Shown here: positions 27,715 through 36,194 of the stretch, piece after piece | Layout of the letters: each line of letters starts with the position of its first letter | How positions within the stretch are numbered: position 1 is the first letter of the stretch | NCBI GenBank assembly: GCA_027494015.1 | Contig: JAOSJP010000041.1 | Span: 17,879-81,878, forward strand | DNA length: 64,000 nucleotides | From: Anaerolineae bacterium | Lineage (GTDB): Bacteria > Chloroflexota > Anaerolineae > Aggregatilineales > Aggregatilineaceae | Direction of reading: 5' to 3' | The notes under the pieces: model-generated | What the model saw: the letters and a program-made list of their open reading frames with translations, nothing else | What the model was told of the DNA's origin: nothing | Database searches by the model: none | Program-made: the position numbers and the translations under genes

Positions 27715-28083
27715 ATGGTGACACCTCGACTCCCTAACGATACCGTGACCATTGCGCCGGGCGTGTTGCTGACCATCGCCCGCCTGGCGACGCTCGACGT
27801 GCCAGGCGTGGTGCGCATGGGTAGCACGCCGGGCGGCGTGGATCGCCTGCTGCGCCGCGTGCCCTCCGCCAACGGCGTGCAGATCGCCGTTGACGAGGAC
27901 ACCGTCATCGCGCACCTCTACGTCGTGGCCCAGGCATCGGCCAACCTGCGCGAAATGAGCGTGCAGATTCAGCGTTCGGTCGAGCGCTCCATCCGCGATT
28001 TGCTCGGCATGAAGGTCGCGTCAGTCAACGTGCATATCGAAGACGTGGCTTTTGCCTCAGCGATGGAGCCAGAAGAGGAGTAG
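27715..28083 (+). CDS. Asp23/Gls24 family protein
   Basis: 122 residues. ITIAPGVLLTIARLATLDVPGVVRM-like opening and the central VYVVAQASANLREMSVQIQRSVERSIRDLLGMKVASVNVHIEDV are diagnostic of the Asp23 domain. In Firmicutes the family is linked to the envelope and alkaline stress. Position directly before nusB is a common arrangement. The exact role is unknown. Confidence 0.87.
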   Translation: MVTPRLPNDTVTIAPGVLLTIARLATLDVPGVVRMGSTPGGVDRLLRRVPSANGVQIAVDEDTVIAHLYVVAQASANLREMSVQIQRSVERSIRDLLGMKVASVNVHIEDVAFASAMEPEEE

Positions 28084-28092
28084 CGGGCGCCG

Positions 28093-28539
28093 ATGGTCAT
28101 GCCGGACTACCGCCGCGAAGCGCGCGCGCTGGCGCTGCAAGTCCTTTACGAAGTGGATTGCACCGGCCACCCGCTGGCAGAGGTGCTGCGCGAGCGGCTG
28201 GAGCAGGGCGCGCCGCGTCCCGAAGCGATCCCGCTGGCTACGCGGCTGGTGCAGAGCGTGCTGGAGATTCGCCCGCGCCTGGACGTGCTCATTCACCGCT
28301 ATGCCCCCGAATGGCCGCTCGACCAGATCGCCATTGTGGATCGCAACATCCTGCGCATCGCCATCTACGAGATGGCTGTGGACGAGACTATCCCGCTGAA
28401 GGTCGCCATCAACGAGGCCATCGAGCTGGCCAAGACCTTCGGCTCGGAGAGCGCGCCGCGCTTCATCAACGGCGTTCTGGGCACGCTCGCTGCGCGCCCT
28501 GATGATGTACAGGCCACGCTCAAGCCCCAGCCATCCTGA
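28093..28539 (+). CDS. nusB: Transcription antitermination factor NusB
   Basis: 148 residues. [21 protein letters not shown], then [57 protein letters not shown], the NusB signature with the RNA-binding arginine-rich N-terminus. It binds boxA RNA with NusE/S10 for rRNA antitermination. It follows asp23 by nine bases. Confidence 0.93.
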   Translation: MVMPDYRREARALALQVLYEVDCTGHPLAEVLRERLEQGAPRPEAIPLATRLVQSVLEIRPRLDVLIHRYAPEWPLDQIAIVDRNILRIAIYEMAVDETIPLKVAINEAIELAKTFGSESAPRFINGVLGTLAARPDDVQATLKPQPS

Positions 28540-28566
28540 TCGCAGCAGCTCAGAAGCGACCCCCTC

Positions 28567-29358
28567 ATGTCCAAGCAGCCCGCGCCGCAGCATCCGGGCC
28601 ACCAGCCGAAGCCTTACAGTGCGTGGACGGCCATCACCGGCGACGAAGACGAGACGCCGCTGACCTTGCTCGATCATCTCAACGACCTGCGGGGTCGCCT
28701 GATGCGCGCGCTGGCCGCTCTGGTCATCGGCCTGCTGCTGGCAGTCGTCTTCACCGAGCGGCTGCTCAAATACCTGATCACGCCCTACGGCACCGAGCTA
28801 CAGGTGCTCGGCCCGACGGAGAGCGTGGTCATCTACTTCCGGGTGGCACTGCTCGCCGGGGCGATCTTCGCCATGCCCTACATCACGCTCCAGCTTTTTC
28901 TGTTCATCGCGCCCGGCCTGACGCGCAGAGAAAAGCGTTGGGTGTATCTGGCGCTGCCGGCGACGACGGGCCTTTTCCTGGTGGGGGTGGCCTTCGCCTG
29001 GTTCATCATGGTGCCCGCCGCGCTGGGCTTTCTGCAGGACTTTCAGAGCGAGGTCTTCCGCGCCGAATGGACGGCGGATCGCTACATCGCCTTTCTCACC
29101 TCGCTCCTGTTCTGGATCGGGGTGGCCTTCGAGCTGCCGGTCGTGGTCTTCGTGCTGGCCCGGCTGGGCATCATGGGGCCGAGGCCGCTGATTCGCAACT
29201 GGCGGCTGGCGGTGGTGCTGATGACCATTGTTGCCGCGCTGATCACGCCAACAGTGGACCCGTTCAACATGTTGCTGGTGGTCGCGCCGCTGATCGTGCT
29301 CTACCTGATCAGCATCGGCCTGGCCGTCATCGCTTATCCCCGTGCCCTGCGTGAGTGA
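28567..29358 (+). CDS. tatC: Twin-arginine translocase subunit TatC
   Basis: 263 residues with six membrane helices. The N-terminal TLLDHLNDLRGRLMRAL carries the conserved E/D-L-R-x-R binding site for the twin-arginine signal, then FIAPGLTRREKRWV, the conserved Glu-containing loop. It is the receptor of the Tat system, which exports folded proteins. No tatA is beside it. It is the third gene of the asp23-nusB-tatC unit. Its first 30 residues are a polar extension. Confidence 0.93.
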   Translation: MSKQPAPQHPGHQPKPYSAWTAITGDEDETPLTLLDHLNDLRGRLMRALAALVIGLLLAVVFTERLLKYLITPYGTELQVLGPTESVVIYFRVALLAGAIFAMPYITLQLFLFIAPGLTRREKRWVYLALPATTGLFLVGVAFAWFIMVPAALGFLQDFQSEVFRAEWTADRYIAFLTSLLFWIGVAFELPVVVFVLARLGIMGPRPLIRNWRLAVVLMTIVAALITPTVDPFNMLLVVAPLIVLYLISIGLAVIAYPRALRE

Positions 29359-29414
29359 CGTTCCGCAGAGTGATCGTCCGCTGGCACGGTTACACGCTGT
29401 TTTAGGAGTATGGC

Positions 29415-30740
29415 ATGTCTAAGACCCGTGTTCTGATCATGGGCGCCGCCGGGCGCGACTTCCACAACTTCAACACCGTCTTCCGCGACAACCCCGCCTG
29501 TCAGGTCGTCGCCTTCACTGCGACACAGATTCCTGACATCGCGGGGCGTCTCTACCCGCCGGAGCTGTCTGGGCCGCTCTACCCCCAGGGCATCCCCATC
29601 TATCCCGAAGCCAACCTGGCCGCGCTGATCCGTGAGCACGCCATTGACGAAGTCGTGTTCGCCTATTCAGACGTGTCGCACGAGTACGTGATGCACAAGG
29701 CGAGCCTGGTGCTGGCTGCCGGCGCCGACTACAGGCTGATCGGCCCCAAGCTGACCATGCTCAAGAGCAGCAGGCCGGTCGTCGGCGTGGGCGCGGTGCG
29801 CACTGGCTGCGGCAAGAGCCAGACGACGCGCGCCATCAGCCGGGCGCTGCGCGACCTGGGCTATCGCGTGGCCGTGGTGCGCCACCCCATGCCCTACGGC
29901 GACCTGGCCCGTCAGGCCGTGCAGCGTTTCGCCACCTACGAAGACCTGGATCGCCACGAGGCGACCATCGAGGAGCGCGAGGAATACGAGCCGCACATTG
30001 ACAGCGGCGTGGTGGTGTTCGCTGGCGTGGACTACGAGCGCATCCTGCGCGAGGCCGAGCGGGAGGCCGACATCGTGCTGTGGGACGGTGGCAACAACGA
30101 CCTGCCTTTCTACGCGCCCGACCTGTATTTTGTGATCGCAGACCCACACCGGCCCGGCCACGAGCAGAGCTATCACCCCGGCGAGGCCAATCTGCGCATG
30201 GCGGACGTGGTGATCATCAACAAGATTGACACGGCGGACCAGGCGGGGGTGCAGCAGGTGCGCGCCAGCATCCGCGCGCTCAACCCGGCGGCGACGGTCA
30301 TTGACGCCGCCTCGCCCATTTTCGTGGACGATGCCGGGGCCATTCGCGGCAAGCGCGTGCTGGTCGTCGAGGACGGCCCCACCCTGACGCACGGCGAGAT
30401 GGCCTACGGCGCGGGCGTGGTCGCCGCGCAGCGTTTCGGCGCGGCAGAACTCATAGACCCACGTCCCTACGCCGTGCGCAGCATCGCCGAGACGTTCGCC
30501 AAATACCCGGCGACGGGGGCGTTGCTGCCCGCCATGGGCTATGGCGAAGGGCAGCGCGCCGACCTGGAGGAGACGATCCGCGCCACGCCGTGTGACCTGG
30601 TGATCGTCGCCACGCCGATTGACCTGGCGCGGGTGATCACCCTTGACAAGCCAGCGCAGCGCGTCCGCTACGAGCTGCAAGAGCTGGGCCAGCCGACCGT
30701 CTGCGACCTGCTCAACGCTAAGTTTGGGCCAAAAACGTAG
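29415..30740 (+). CDS. Cyclic 2,3-diphosphoglycerate synthetase-like GTPase
   Basis: 441 residues. The N-terminal domain opens with VLIMGAAGRDFHNFN, a NAD-like fold and the PEANLAALIREHAIDEVVFAYSDV motif. The P-loop domain has GVGAVRTGCGKSQTTRAI (about residues 120-137), IVLWDGGNNDLPFY, and NKID in VVIINKIDTAD. It is homologous to archaeal cyclic-2,3-DPG synthetase. In bacteria the family is widespread with uncertain substrate, so synthesis of cyclic DPG here is only a guess. Confidence 0.82.
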   Translation: MSKTRVLIMGAAGRDFHNFNTVFRDNPACQVVAFTATQIPDIAGRLYPPELSGPLYPQGIPIYPEANLAALIREHAIDEVVFAYSDVSHEYVMHKASLVLAAGADYRLIGPKLTMLKSSRPVVGVGAVRTGCGKSQTTRAISRALRDLGYRVAVVRHPMPYGDLARQAVQRFATYEDLDRHEATIEEREEYEPHIDSGVVVFAGVDYERILREAEREADIVLWDGGNNDLPFYAPDLYFVIADPHRPGHEQSYHPGEANLRMADVVIINKIDTADQAGVQQVRASIRALNPAATVIDAASPIFVDDAGAIRGKRVLVVEDGPTLTHGEMAYGAGVVAAQRFGAAELIDPRPYAVRSIAETFAKYPATGALLPAMGYGEGQRADLEETIRATPCDLVIVATPIDLARVITLDKPAQRVRYELQELGQPTVCDLLNAKFGPKT

Positions 30741-30756
30741 GACGGACACCGCGAGC

Positions 30757-30790
30757 GAAGCGCGCCGTGATGGGCGCGCTTCTGTTTCTG
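30757..30790 (+). terminator. Rho-independent-like terminator after the GTPase gene
   Basis: GAAGCGCGCC, a six-base loop, GGCGCGCTTC is a perfect 10-bp stem 17 bases after the stop, followed by TGTTTCTG. The T run is imperfect. Confidence 0.6.
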
Positions 30791-30869
30791 CCAGTGCGCC
30801 GGGAGGAGGGTGCGGCTCACTGCTGCGCAGCGCAGCCTATGATGAGGGGAAAGCAGGAGGCCAGCGCGC

Positions 30870-31823
30870 TCATTCTGGCAGATCGGGAGGCGCGGGCGGG
30901 TCGTCGTCCGCGTCGGGGGCGGAGGTGAGTTGTCGGTCGCGCAGCAGGCGCATGGTCTCGCTCATGCCGGGCTGCCACTCGTCGGGCAGCGCCCCGGCCA
31001 CTCGTGTGAGTTCCAGCCCGCCCAGGTTGCGCGCGATCACTTCGAGCAGGCGCGGCTGCACCCAGGTCGCCGTGTCCACCTGCACGGCGACCGCGCCTGC
31101 TTCCAGGAAGTCGCGGGCGTCATCGGCGGAGTGAATCCCGCCGCAGCCGATCACCGGCACGTCCACCAGCCGCGCGATCTGCCCGACGGCGCGCAGTGCC
31201 TGCGCCTTGAGCCAGGGGCCGTAGACACGCCCGCCGACCAACTGGCCGCTTTCCGGGTCGCGCGCCGTGCCGCGCGGTGGAGCCGCCACCACCAGCCCGC
31301 CCGCGCCAGCCTCGGCGGCAGCACGCGCCGATTCGACGGCGCTGTACAGCGGCACGCGCACCAGCGCAGGCAGGGTGCTCTCGCGCGCCGCGTCCAGGAT
31401 CGCCGCGATATCGTCCGGCGTAGCCTGGTCGTGCAGCCCGATCTCGATGCCCGCCACCCCCTCACAGCCCTCCAGGGCGGCGACGCAGAGACCGACCTCG
31501 GCGGGCGAAGTGGCCACCACGTGCACGATCACCGGGGCCAGGCTGCGTGCCCAACGCGCGCGGTAGCGGGCGATGGTGCGCTTCATGCCGGGGTTGGGCA
31601 GGCCGGTGTGCACCAGCACGCCCGCTGGCAGGGGCACGACGCGCGTCCCATGCGCCACGCGGCGGGGCCGCCAGGTGACCGGGTTGGTGACAAGCGCGCC
31701 GAGCTTGGTCAGGTCGAGCAGGTCGCGGTAGGCCGCGCCGTCGAAGCCAAAGGTGCCGGCGGCGGGCATGACCGGATTCTCGATGACGAGCGGATTCTTG
31801 CCGGTGCGCGTAAGCTGGATCAT
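30870..31823 (-). CDS. Dihydroorotate dehydrogenase-like flavoprotein without the catalytic cysteine
   Basis: About 317 residues from ATG 31823 (MIQLTRTGKNPLVIENPVMPAAGTFGFDG). The TIM-barrel FMN sites of class 1 PyrD are kept: GALVTNPVTWRPR, LVHTGLPNPGM, GLVVAAPPRGTARDPESGQLVGGRVYGPWLKAQALRAV and PVIGCGGIHSADDARDFLEAGAVAVQV. The active-site loop, which in PyrD reads N-x-S-C-P-N, is replaced by GIEIGLHDQATPDD. The base cysteine is therefore absent and ordinary dihydroorotate oxidation is unlikely. It is probably paired with the PyrK-like gene upstream. The Asp/Pro-rich tail is unusual. Confidence 0.75.
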   Translation of the reverse strand: MIQLTRTGKNPLVIENPVMPAAGTFGFDGAAYRDLLDLTKLGALVTNPVTWRPRRVAHGTRVVPLPAGVLVHTGLPNPGMKRTIARYRARWARSLAPVIVHVVATSPAEVGLCVAALEGCEGVAGIEIGLHDQATPDDIAAILDAARESTLPALVRVPLYSAVESARAAAEAGAGGLVVAAPPRGTARDPESGQLVGGRVYGPWLKAQALRAVGQIARLVDVPVIGCGGIHSADDARDFLEAGAVAVQVDTATWVQPRLLEVIARNLGGLELTRVAGALPDEWQPGMSETMRLLRDRQLTSAPDADDDPPAPPDLPE

Positions 31824-31885
31824 GGGCGCTACTTCCCCCACGCCTGGGCTTTCAGGTTAGTCTGTGATCTGGAGCAGCTCGCCAC

Positions 31886-31982
31886 TTTACCTCACCCCCG
31901 CTCGGCGCTAACGCGCCTCGCCGCCCCCTCTCCATGCATGGAGAGGGGGCAAGCCGAGCGCAGCGAGGCTGGGGGTGAGGTC
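31886..31982. repeat. Family C long hairpin
   Basis: The ends TTTACCTCACCCCC and GGGGGTGAGGT pair, and the core CCCCCTCTCCATGCATGG with its inverse pairs perfectly. It sits between the two flavoprotein-related genes. A tandem run of CCGCAATTCGCAAT units follows at about 32020-32058. Confidence 0.8.
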
Positions 31983-32058
31983 AACAAGATGCCATCCTCA
32001 CCCTTCGCGCGCCTGGGCTGCAATCCGCAATCCGCAATTCGCAATCCGCAATTCGCAC

Positions 32059-32805
32059 TCACCGGAACACGACTCGCTTCAGGTCAATGGCCGGGCCGTC
32101 GGTGCAGGCCAGCAGCGGCGTATCATGGGCGCGCACCTCGCACGCGCCGCACGCGCCCGCGCCGCAGGCCAGCCGGTCGTAGAACAGCCCGCAGGCGTAG
32201 TGATCGGGCAGGTCGTGGGTGCGAATCTGGCGCAGGCGATCCAGCAGCCGCCCGTAAGCGTCGGCCTGACGGTAGCCTGGCGCGAGAATGAGCACCTGAT
32301 CCGCCCACTGGAAGGTCGCCACCTGGTCGGGCCACGACCAGTCAGCGTCGCCGCGCACGATCTCCACTTCCGGCGAGAGCAGCTCCAGCGGGTAGCGCGC
32401 AGCCAGGCCGTTGAGCACCAGCGTAATCGCCACGCCGCCGCCGCTCAGGGTGCGCGCCAGGAAGACGAAGGGCGTGGGCAGGGCGTCGTCGGCGATCAGC
32501 AGCAGATGTTGGATGCGCGGGCGCACGGGGATGGGGCGTCCCACCGGACTGAGCACGTCCACGATCTCGTTGGGAGCGACATCGAGGCTGCTGGTGATCT
32601 CAACCGTGAGTCGCCCCGGATGCATGTCCGCTGGAATCCACAGCTCGCGCAGGTACGGCTCCCAGCCGGGCTGGTCGTGCCGCCGCACAAAGAGCGCCTG
32701 GCCGGGCTTAAGCTGCATGAGGGCCGGGTCAACGGCCAGGTCAACCTGCTGCACGTCCGCCGAGACGCGGCGAACCCGCTCGATGAGGGCCTGAGTTTCG
32801 CGCAT
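32059..32805 (-). CDS. PyrK-like electron transfer subunit (FAD and 2Fe-2S)
   Basis: About 248 residues from ATG 32805 (MRETQALIERVRRVSADVQ). It has the ferredoxin-reductase-type FAD domain (LKPGQALFVRRHDQPGWEPYL), a NAD-domain strand (HLLLIADDALPTPFVFLART) and the C-terminal cysteine cluster CGAGACGAC with a fourth Cys in LLACTDGPAIDL, matching PyrK. It passes electrons between NAD(H) and the partner flavoprotein at 30870. An upstream start at 32859 would translate repeat DNA and is not preferred. Confidence 0.8.
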   Translation of the reverse strand: MRETQALIERVRRVSADVQQVDLAVDPALMQLKPGQALFVRRHDQPGWEPYLRELWIPADMHPGRLTVEITSSLDVAPNEIVDVLSPVGRPIPVRPRIQHLLLIADDALPTPFVFLARTLSGGGVAITLVLNGLAARYPLELLSPEVEIVRGDADWSWPDQVATFQWADQVLILAPGYRQADAYGRLLDRLRQIRTHDLPDHYACGLFYDRLACGAGACGACEVRAHDTPLLACTDGPAIDLKRVVFR

Positions 32806-32858
32806 GGGGGCAAGCGTACATCGTCCGCCAGAGATGTGCAAGGGAGGGGTGCCGCACA

Positions 32859-32873
32859 AGACTTCGGAAGTCT
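32859..32873. repeat. Core-deleted family A palindrome
   Basis: AGACTTCGGAAGTCT, the two outer arms of the 34-bp palindrome joined directly, as if the inner stem had been lost. Confidence 0.6.
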
Positions 32874-32908
32874 CTGGCCGTAGTTGCGCGCCTATACCCC
32901 CTCGCCCT

Positions 32909-34804
32909 CTACGGCAGCCACGCCGGGAAGAAAGCGTTCTGCGCCAGCATCCGCGCCTGGCCAGTGCCCGTATCCAGCACCCACACCTCTGGCTGCGCGC
33001 CTACCTCGGCCAGGGCGAATCGCTGGTAGAGCACGTAGCGGCCCGCCGCGTCCCACTGCGGCGCGGCGTGCGTGTAGGCAGCGTCCACCAGCAGCGGCGC
33101 GGCGTCGCCCGTTGCTGCGTCCACCGTGTAAAGCTGCTTGCCCGCCGTGTAACGGTCGTCCAGATAGCGCCGCGCCACGACGAGCCGCGTCCCGTCCGGC
33201 GACCAGGCCGCATAGCCGTCATCTACCGGCGCGCCCGGCTCGCCGCTCAGCGAGGTCTCCGTCTGTGTGGACAGGTCGGCCAGCATCAGGTGCGCGTAGA
33301 ACTCCTCGCCCAGCGCGCCGCGCACCAGCACCGGATAGACCAGGCGCTCGCCGTCCGGCGCGAAGAAGCCGGTCTCGCCTGGCTCGCTGGTCAGCAGCAC
33401 GGTGGAGCCGCTCAGCAGGTCGTGCACGCGGATGCCGCCCGCCCGCGCGTCATAGACAGCAGCGCGCCGCCCGTCCGGCGACCAGACCGGGCCTGCGCCG
33501 AGAAGCTGCGCGTCAGGGAAAAGCAGCGCGCTCTGCGCCGTGCTCACGTCCACCACCCAGGCGCGCGTAGCGCGGGCCGCGTCGCCGGGCGCGGCGCTGA
33601 ACTCCTGGCGCTGGTAGGCGATGCGCGCCCCGTCGGGGTGCCAGGCGGGACCCATGCACAACGCGCGCACGCAGCGCGTCAGCGGGCGCGCCCGTCCGCT
33701 CGCCACCTCCACAACCCAGATGTCTGCTGTGCCATCGTCGTTGTTCTGCGTGTAGGCGATCTGCGCCCCGTCCGGGCTGGGCGCGAAGTCTTCGACGCCG
33801 TGCGCGGCGTCGGTCAGCGGCGTGGCCACCCCCGTTTCCAGGTCGGCCAGATACGCATTGCGCGGGTAGGCGTCCGCCGGGGCGATGAAGGCCACACGCG
33901 GCGGCTGGAGATGAGGTTGCTCGGCCTCGCCCGCGCCGACGATCACCCCGGCCAGCGCGCTGATCAGCAGAGTCGGCGCGAGCAGCGCCAGGACAGCCCG
34001 CCGCCGCAGGACGCTGAGCAGCAGGACGGTGCCGGCCAGGTCGAGCATGGCCCCGCCAGCCAGGAAAGTCAGCACCGCCCCGCGCGCGAAGGCTCCGGTC
34101 AGGTCACGCGCAGCGAAGGCGTCCGCCGGGGTGCCTGTCGGCAGCGCGAAGGCGCGCGCCCCCAGAGCCAGCACCGCGCCCGTCCGCCCCTCCGCCAGCG
34201 ACTCGAAATCGTCCGGCGCGACGATCAGGCGGACGCTCGCCGCCAGCAGCGCCGCGATCAGGAGATAGCGGCTCCACAGGGCGATCTCGCGCCCGCAGGC
34301 GATCAGCGCGCAGCGCAGCCCGGCGCGCGGCGGCACGTCCGGTGCAGAAGGAGCCGGGCGCAGCCAGCGCTCGCGCCCCGGCGCGAAGCCGGCCAGCGTC
34401 CCGATCAGCACGGCGGCGATCAGGGCGACAGCGGCGCGCAGCGCCAGCAGCGACGGGTCACGATCGCGCAGCGCGATATACGTCCCGGCCAGGACGATGG
34501 GGTTGAGCACCGGTCCGGCCAGCAGAAACGCGACCGCCGCCGGCAGCGGCATTCCCTTGCGCAGCAGCGCGCGCGTCACCGGGATGACGCCGTATTCGCC
34601 GACCGGCAGGATCAGGCCCAGGGCGCTCCCCGCCAGCGCCGCCGGCAGCGTCCGGCGCGGGATCAGGCGGGCCAGGTCGTCACGGCTGAGAAAGACCTCG
34701 ATCAGCCCGGCAGCCAGCGCTCCAAACAGCAGAAACGGCGCTGCCCCCAGCAGGGTATCGAGGAAGCGCGCGGCAAATGGCGCGAGCAGTTCGGCCAGGT
34801 TCAC
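32909..34804 (-). CDS. DUF318-type permease fused to a TolB-like beta-propeller
   Basis: 631 residues. The N-terminal half (about 1-310) is a permease of the ArsP/DUF318 type with about eight helices. It carries GLILPVGEYGVIPVTRALLRKGMPLPAAVAFLLAGPVLNPIV, though the CxC usually found in this motif is replaced by GEY. After a last helix (VLALLAPTLLISALAGVIVGAG) the protein continues into a propeller of about 310 residues with repeated W/F-SPDG blades (FAPSPDGAQIAYTQ, WSPDGRRAAVYDA, WSPDGTRLVVARR), probably outside the membrane. Both halves are in one frame without interruption. The transported substrate is unknown. Confidence 0.8.
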   Translation of the reverse strand: MNLAELLAPFAARFLDTLLGAAPFLLFGALAAGLIEVFLSRDDLARLIPRRTLPAALAGSALGLILPVGEYGVIPVTRALLRKGMPLPAAVAFLLAGPVLNPIVLAGTYIALRDRDPSLLALRAAVALIAAVLIGTLAGFAPGRERWLRPAPSAPDVPPRAGLRCALIACGREIALWSRYLLIAALLAASVRLIVAPDDFESLAEGRTGAVLALGARAFALPTGTPADAFAARDLTGAFARGAVLTFLAGGAMLDLAGTVLLLSVLRRRAVLALLAPTLLISALAGVIVGAGEAEQPHLQPPRVAFIAPADAYPRNAYLADLETGVATPLTDAAHGVEDFAPSPDGAQIAYTQNNDDGTADIWVVEVASGRARPLTRCVRALCMGPAWHPDGARIAYQRQEFSAAPGDAARATRAWVVDVSTAQSALLFPDAQLLGAGPVWSPDGRRAAVYDARAGGIRVHDLLSGSTVLLTSEPGETGFFAPDGERLVYPVLVRGALGEEFYAHLMLADLSTQTETSLSGEPGAPVDDGYAAWSPDGTRLVVARRYLDDRYTAGKQLYTVDAATGDAAPLLVDAAYTHAAPQWDAAGRYVLYQRFALAEVGAQPEVWVLDTGTGQARMLAQNAFFPAWLP

Positions 34805-34932
34805 AAGACGCCCTCCAGTGCGTGCTGCGCGCGCCGATTATAGCGGCTTGTGGGCGCTGGCTGGTGAGCGTTTGCTGAGAAGTGGGCGGGGGATGGGAGA
34901 GGGTGATCCTGGCCGTTGCGCGGCCCGACACC

Positions 34933-35159
34933 TTATGCGCGCTGGCTGGCGTGGAGCACGGTGACGCCGACGACCTCATCGTTCTCGCCGTAGCGGATGA
35001 TCACATCTTCGTCGGTCAATTCGCTGTCAATGGCCAGGCTGGGTTTCTGAAAGTTGATGTACAACACGTCTGCCTCTGCATCATAGGCCAGCCAGACATT
35101 GTATTGCGCGGCTTCCTTCAGCTTGGGCAGCAAGCGCAGATAGTCACGGTAATCAATTG
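34933..35159 (-). pseudogene. DUF2283 protein, 5' end displaced by an insertion sequence
   Basis: The body AIDYRDYLRLLPKLKEAAQ, VWLAYDAEADVLYINFQKP, SELTDEDVIIRYGENDEVVGVTVLHASQR matches small DUF2283 proteins. Upstream the reading frame enters the insertion sequence at 35162. The only available start, ATG 35196, lies inside it and adds MSASFVKCQQN. In the family the start falls close to this IDYRDY position, so only a few codons and the promoter have been lost. Confidence 0.7.
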
Positions 35160-35162
35160 CTA

Positions 35163-35979
35163 GGTTCTGTTGACATTTAACGAAAGAGGCGGACAATAAC
35201 GCCTCATGAGAACAATAAGCTTAGCGGACGAACAATGGACAAAGATCCTGGCATTTCTACGGACATGCCCGCGGATCTATATCGGGCCAGAGAACGAGTG
35301 CCGCCGCTTCGTCGAAGGCGTGTTATGGGTGTTACGCAGCGGGGCGCAGTGGCGCTTGTTATCGGCAGAGTATGGGCACTGGAACAGCGTCTACAAGCGC
35401 TTTGCTCGCTGGTGCGACCACGGCGTTTGGGAACAGATGATGGCGTATTTTGCCGATGACCCCGACCTGGAAAATGTGATGCTGGATGGGAGCATCGGGC
35501 GCGCGCATCCGTGCGCGGCAGGTGCGACAAAAAAACGGTGGTCAAGAGGCGCAAGCCCTGGGACGGAGTCGGGGCGGCTTTAGCACCAAAATCCCTGCCA
35601 AAGTCGATGGGTTGGGCAATCCCTTGCGCTTCATCTTGACCGGTGGCGAACGCCATGAGAGCACACAAGGCGAAGCGCTGCTGGGCGAGCAAGTCGGGGA
35701 CTATGTTCTGGCAGACCGCGCTTTCGATAGTGATGATTTCATTGGCCTTTCTCATCAACCACGGGGCGACCCCGGTCATTCCGTCGCGCAAGAGGCGTAA
35801 GCAACCGCGTGAGTATGACACCTGGCGCTACCGAGAACGGGCTTTGGTCGAGTGTTTTTCAACAAGATCAAGCATTTCGTCATATCTTCTCACGCTTTGA
35901 CAAGCTTGCCAGCCGTTTCCTGGGCTTTTTGCACTTTGCTGGTGCCCTGATTTGGTTACGATGAAATGTCAACAGAACC
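35163..35979 (+). mobile_element. Insertion sequence, IS5-like, 817 bp
   Basis: Perfect 16-bp terminal inverted repeats GGTTCTGTTGACATTT (35163-35178) and AAATGTCAACAGAACC (35964-35979), flanked on both sides by TA (35161-35162, 35980-35981). Length, end sequence, TA target and the DDE transposase reading point to the IS5 family (IS427/IS1031-like). It has landed at the 5' end of the DUF2283 gene. Confidence 0.88.
35206..35964 (+). pseudogene. IS5-type transposase, broken into several frames
   Basis: Frame one gives MRTISLADEQWTKILAFLRT through VLRSGAQWRLLSAEYGHWNSVYKRFARW to the first catalytic Asp region ENVMLDGSIGRAH. At the seven-A run (about 35526-35532) the homologous sequence continues in the +1 frame (NGGQEAQALGRSRGGFSTKI ... 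YVLADRAFDSDDFIG). It then moves frame twice or more (INHGATPVIPSRKRRKQPREYD and ERALVECF; then RHIFSRFDKLASRFLGFLHFAGA) to a TGA inside the right end. The first shift could be programmed; the others mean the copy is inactive or the sequence has errors. Confidence 0.8.
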
Positions 35980-36097
35980 TAGTTTACGTCCGGGCCTCAG
36001 GGCGGTACCAGATGGGTGCGTGCAAAAGTTGACAGCGACTCGCTGGACGCGGGGACATTGGCCTCACCCCCAGCCTCGCGGCGCTCGGCCCCGGAAT

Positions 36098-36130
36098 AGA
36101 CTTCCGAAGTCTTGGAGACTTCGGAAGTCT
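36098..36130. repeat. Family A palindrome within a half family C hairpin
   Basis: AGACTTCCGAAGTCTTGG then its near inverse. It follows CTCGGCCCCGGAATA, the left arm of a family C hairpin (36061-36097). At 39286 a palindrome is followed by the inverse TATTCCGGGGCCGAG. Confidence 0.75.
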
Positions 36131-36194
36131 CTTTTCCAGCCAGGCTGAAAAGGGGGATTGAGGGAGTACGAGATGGGGCGTATGCCGGGGCGCG

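Noticed and set aside
35526..35532. Programmed -1 frameshift at the A7 run of the transposase
   Set aside because: The homologous downstream frame is +1 relative to the first, not -1, and further uncorrected shifts follow, so a programmed event cannot be claimed from this copy.
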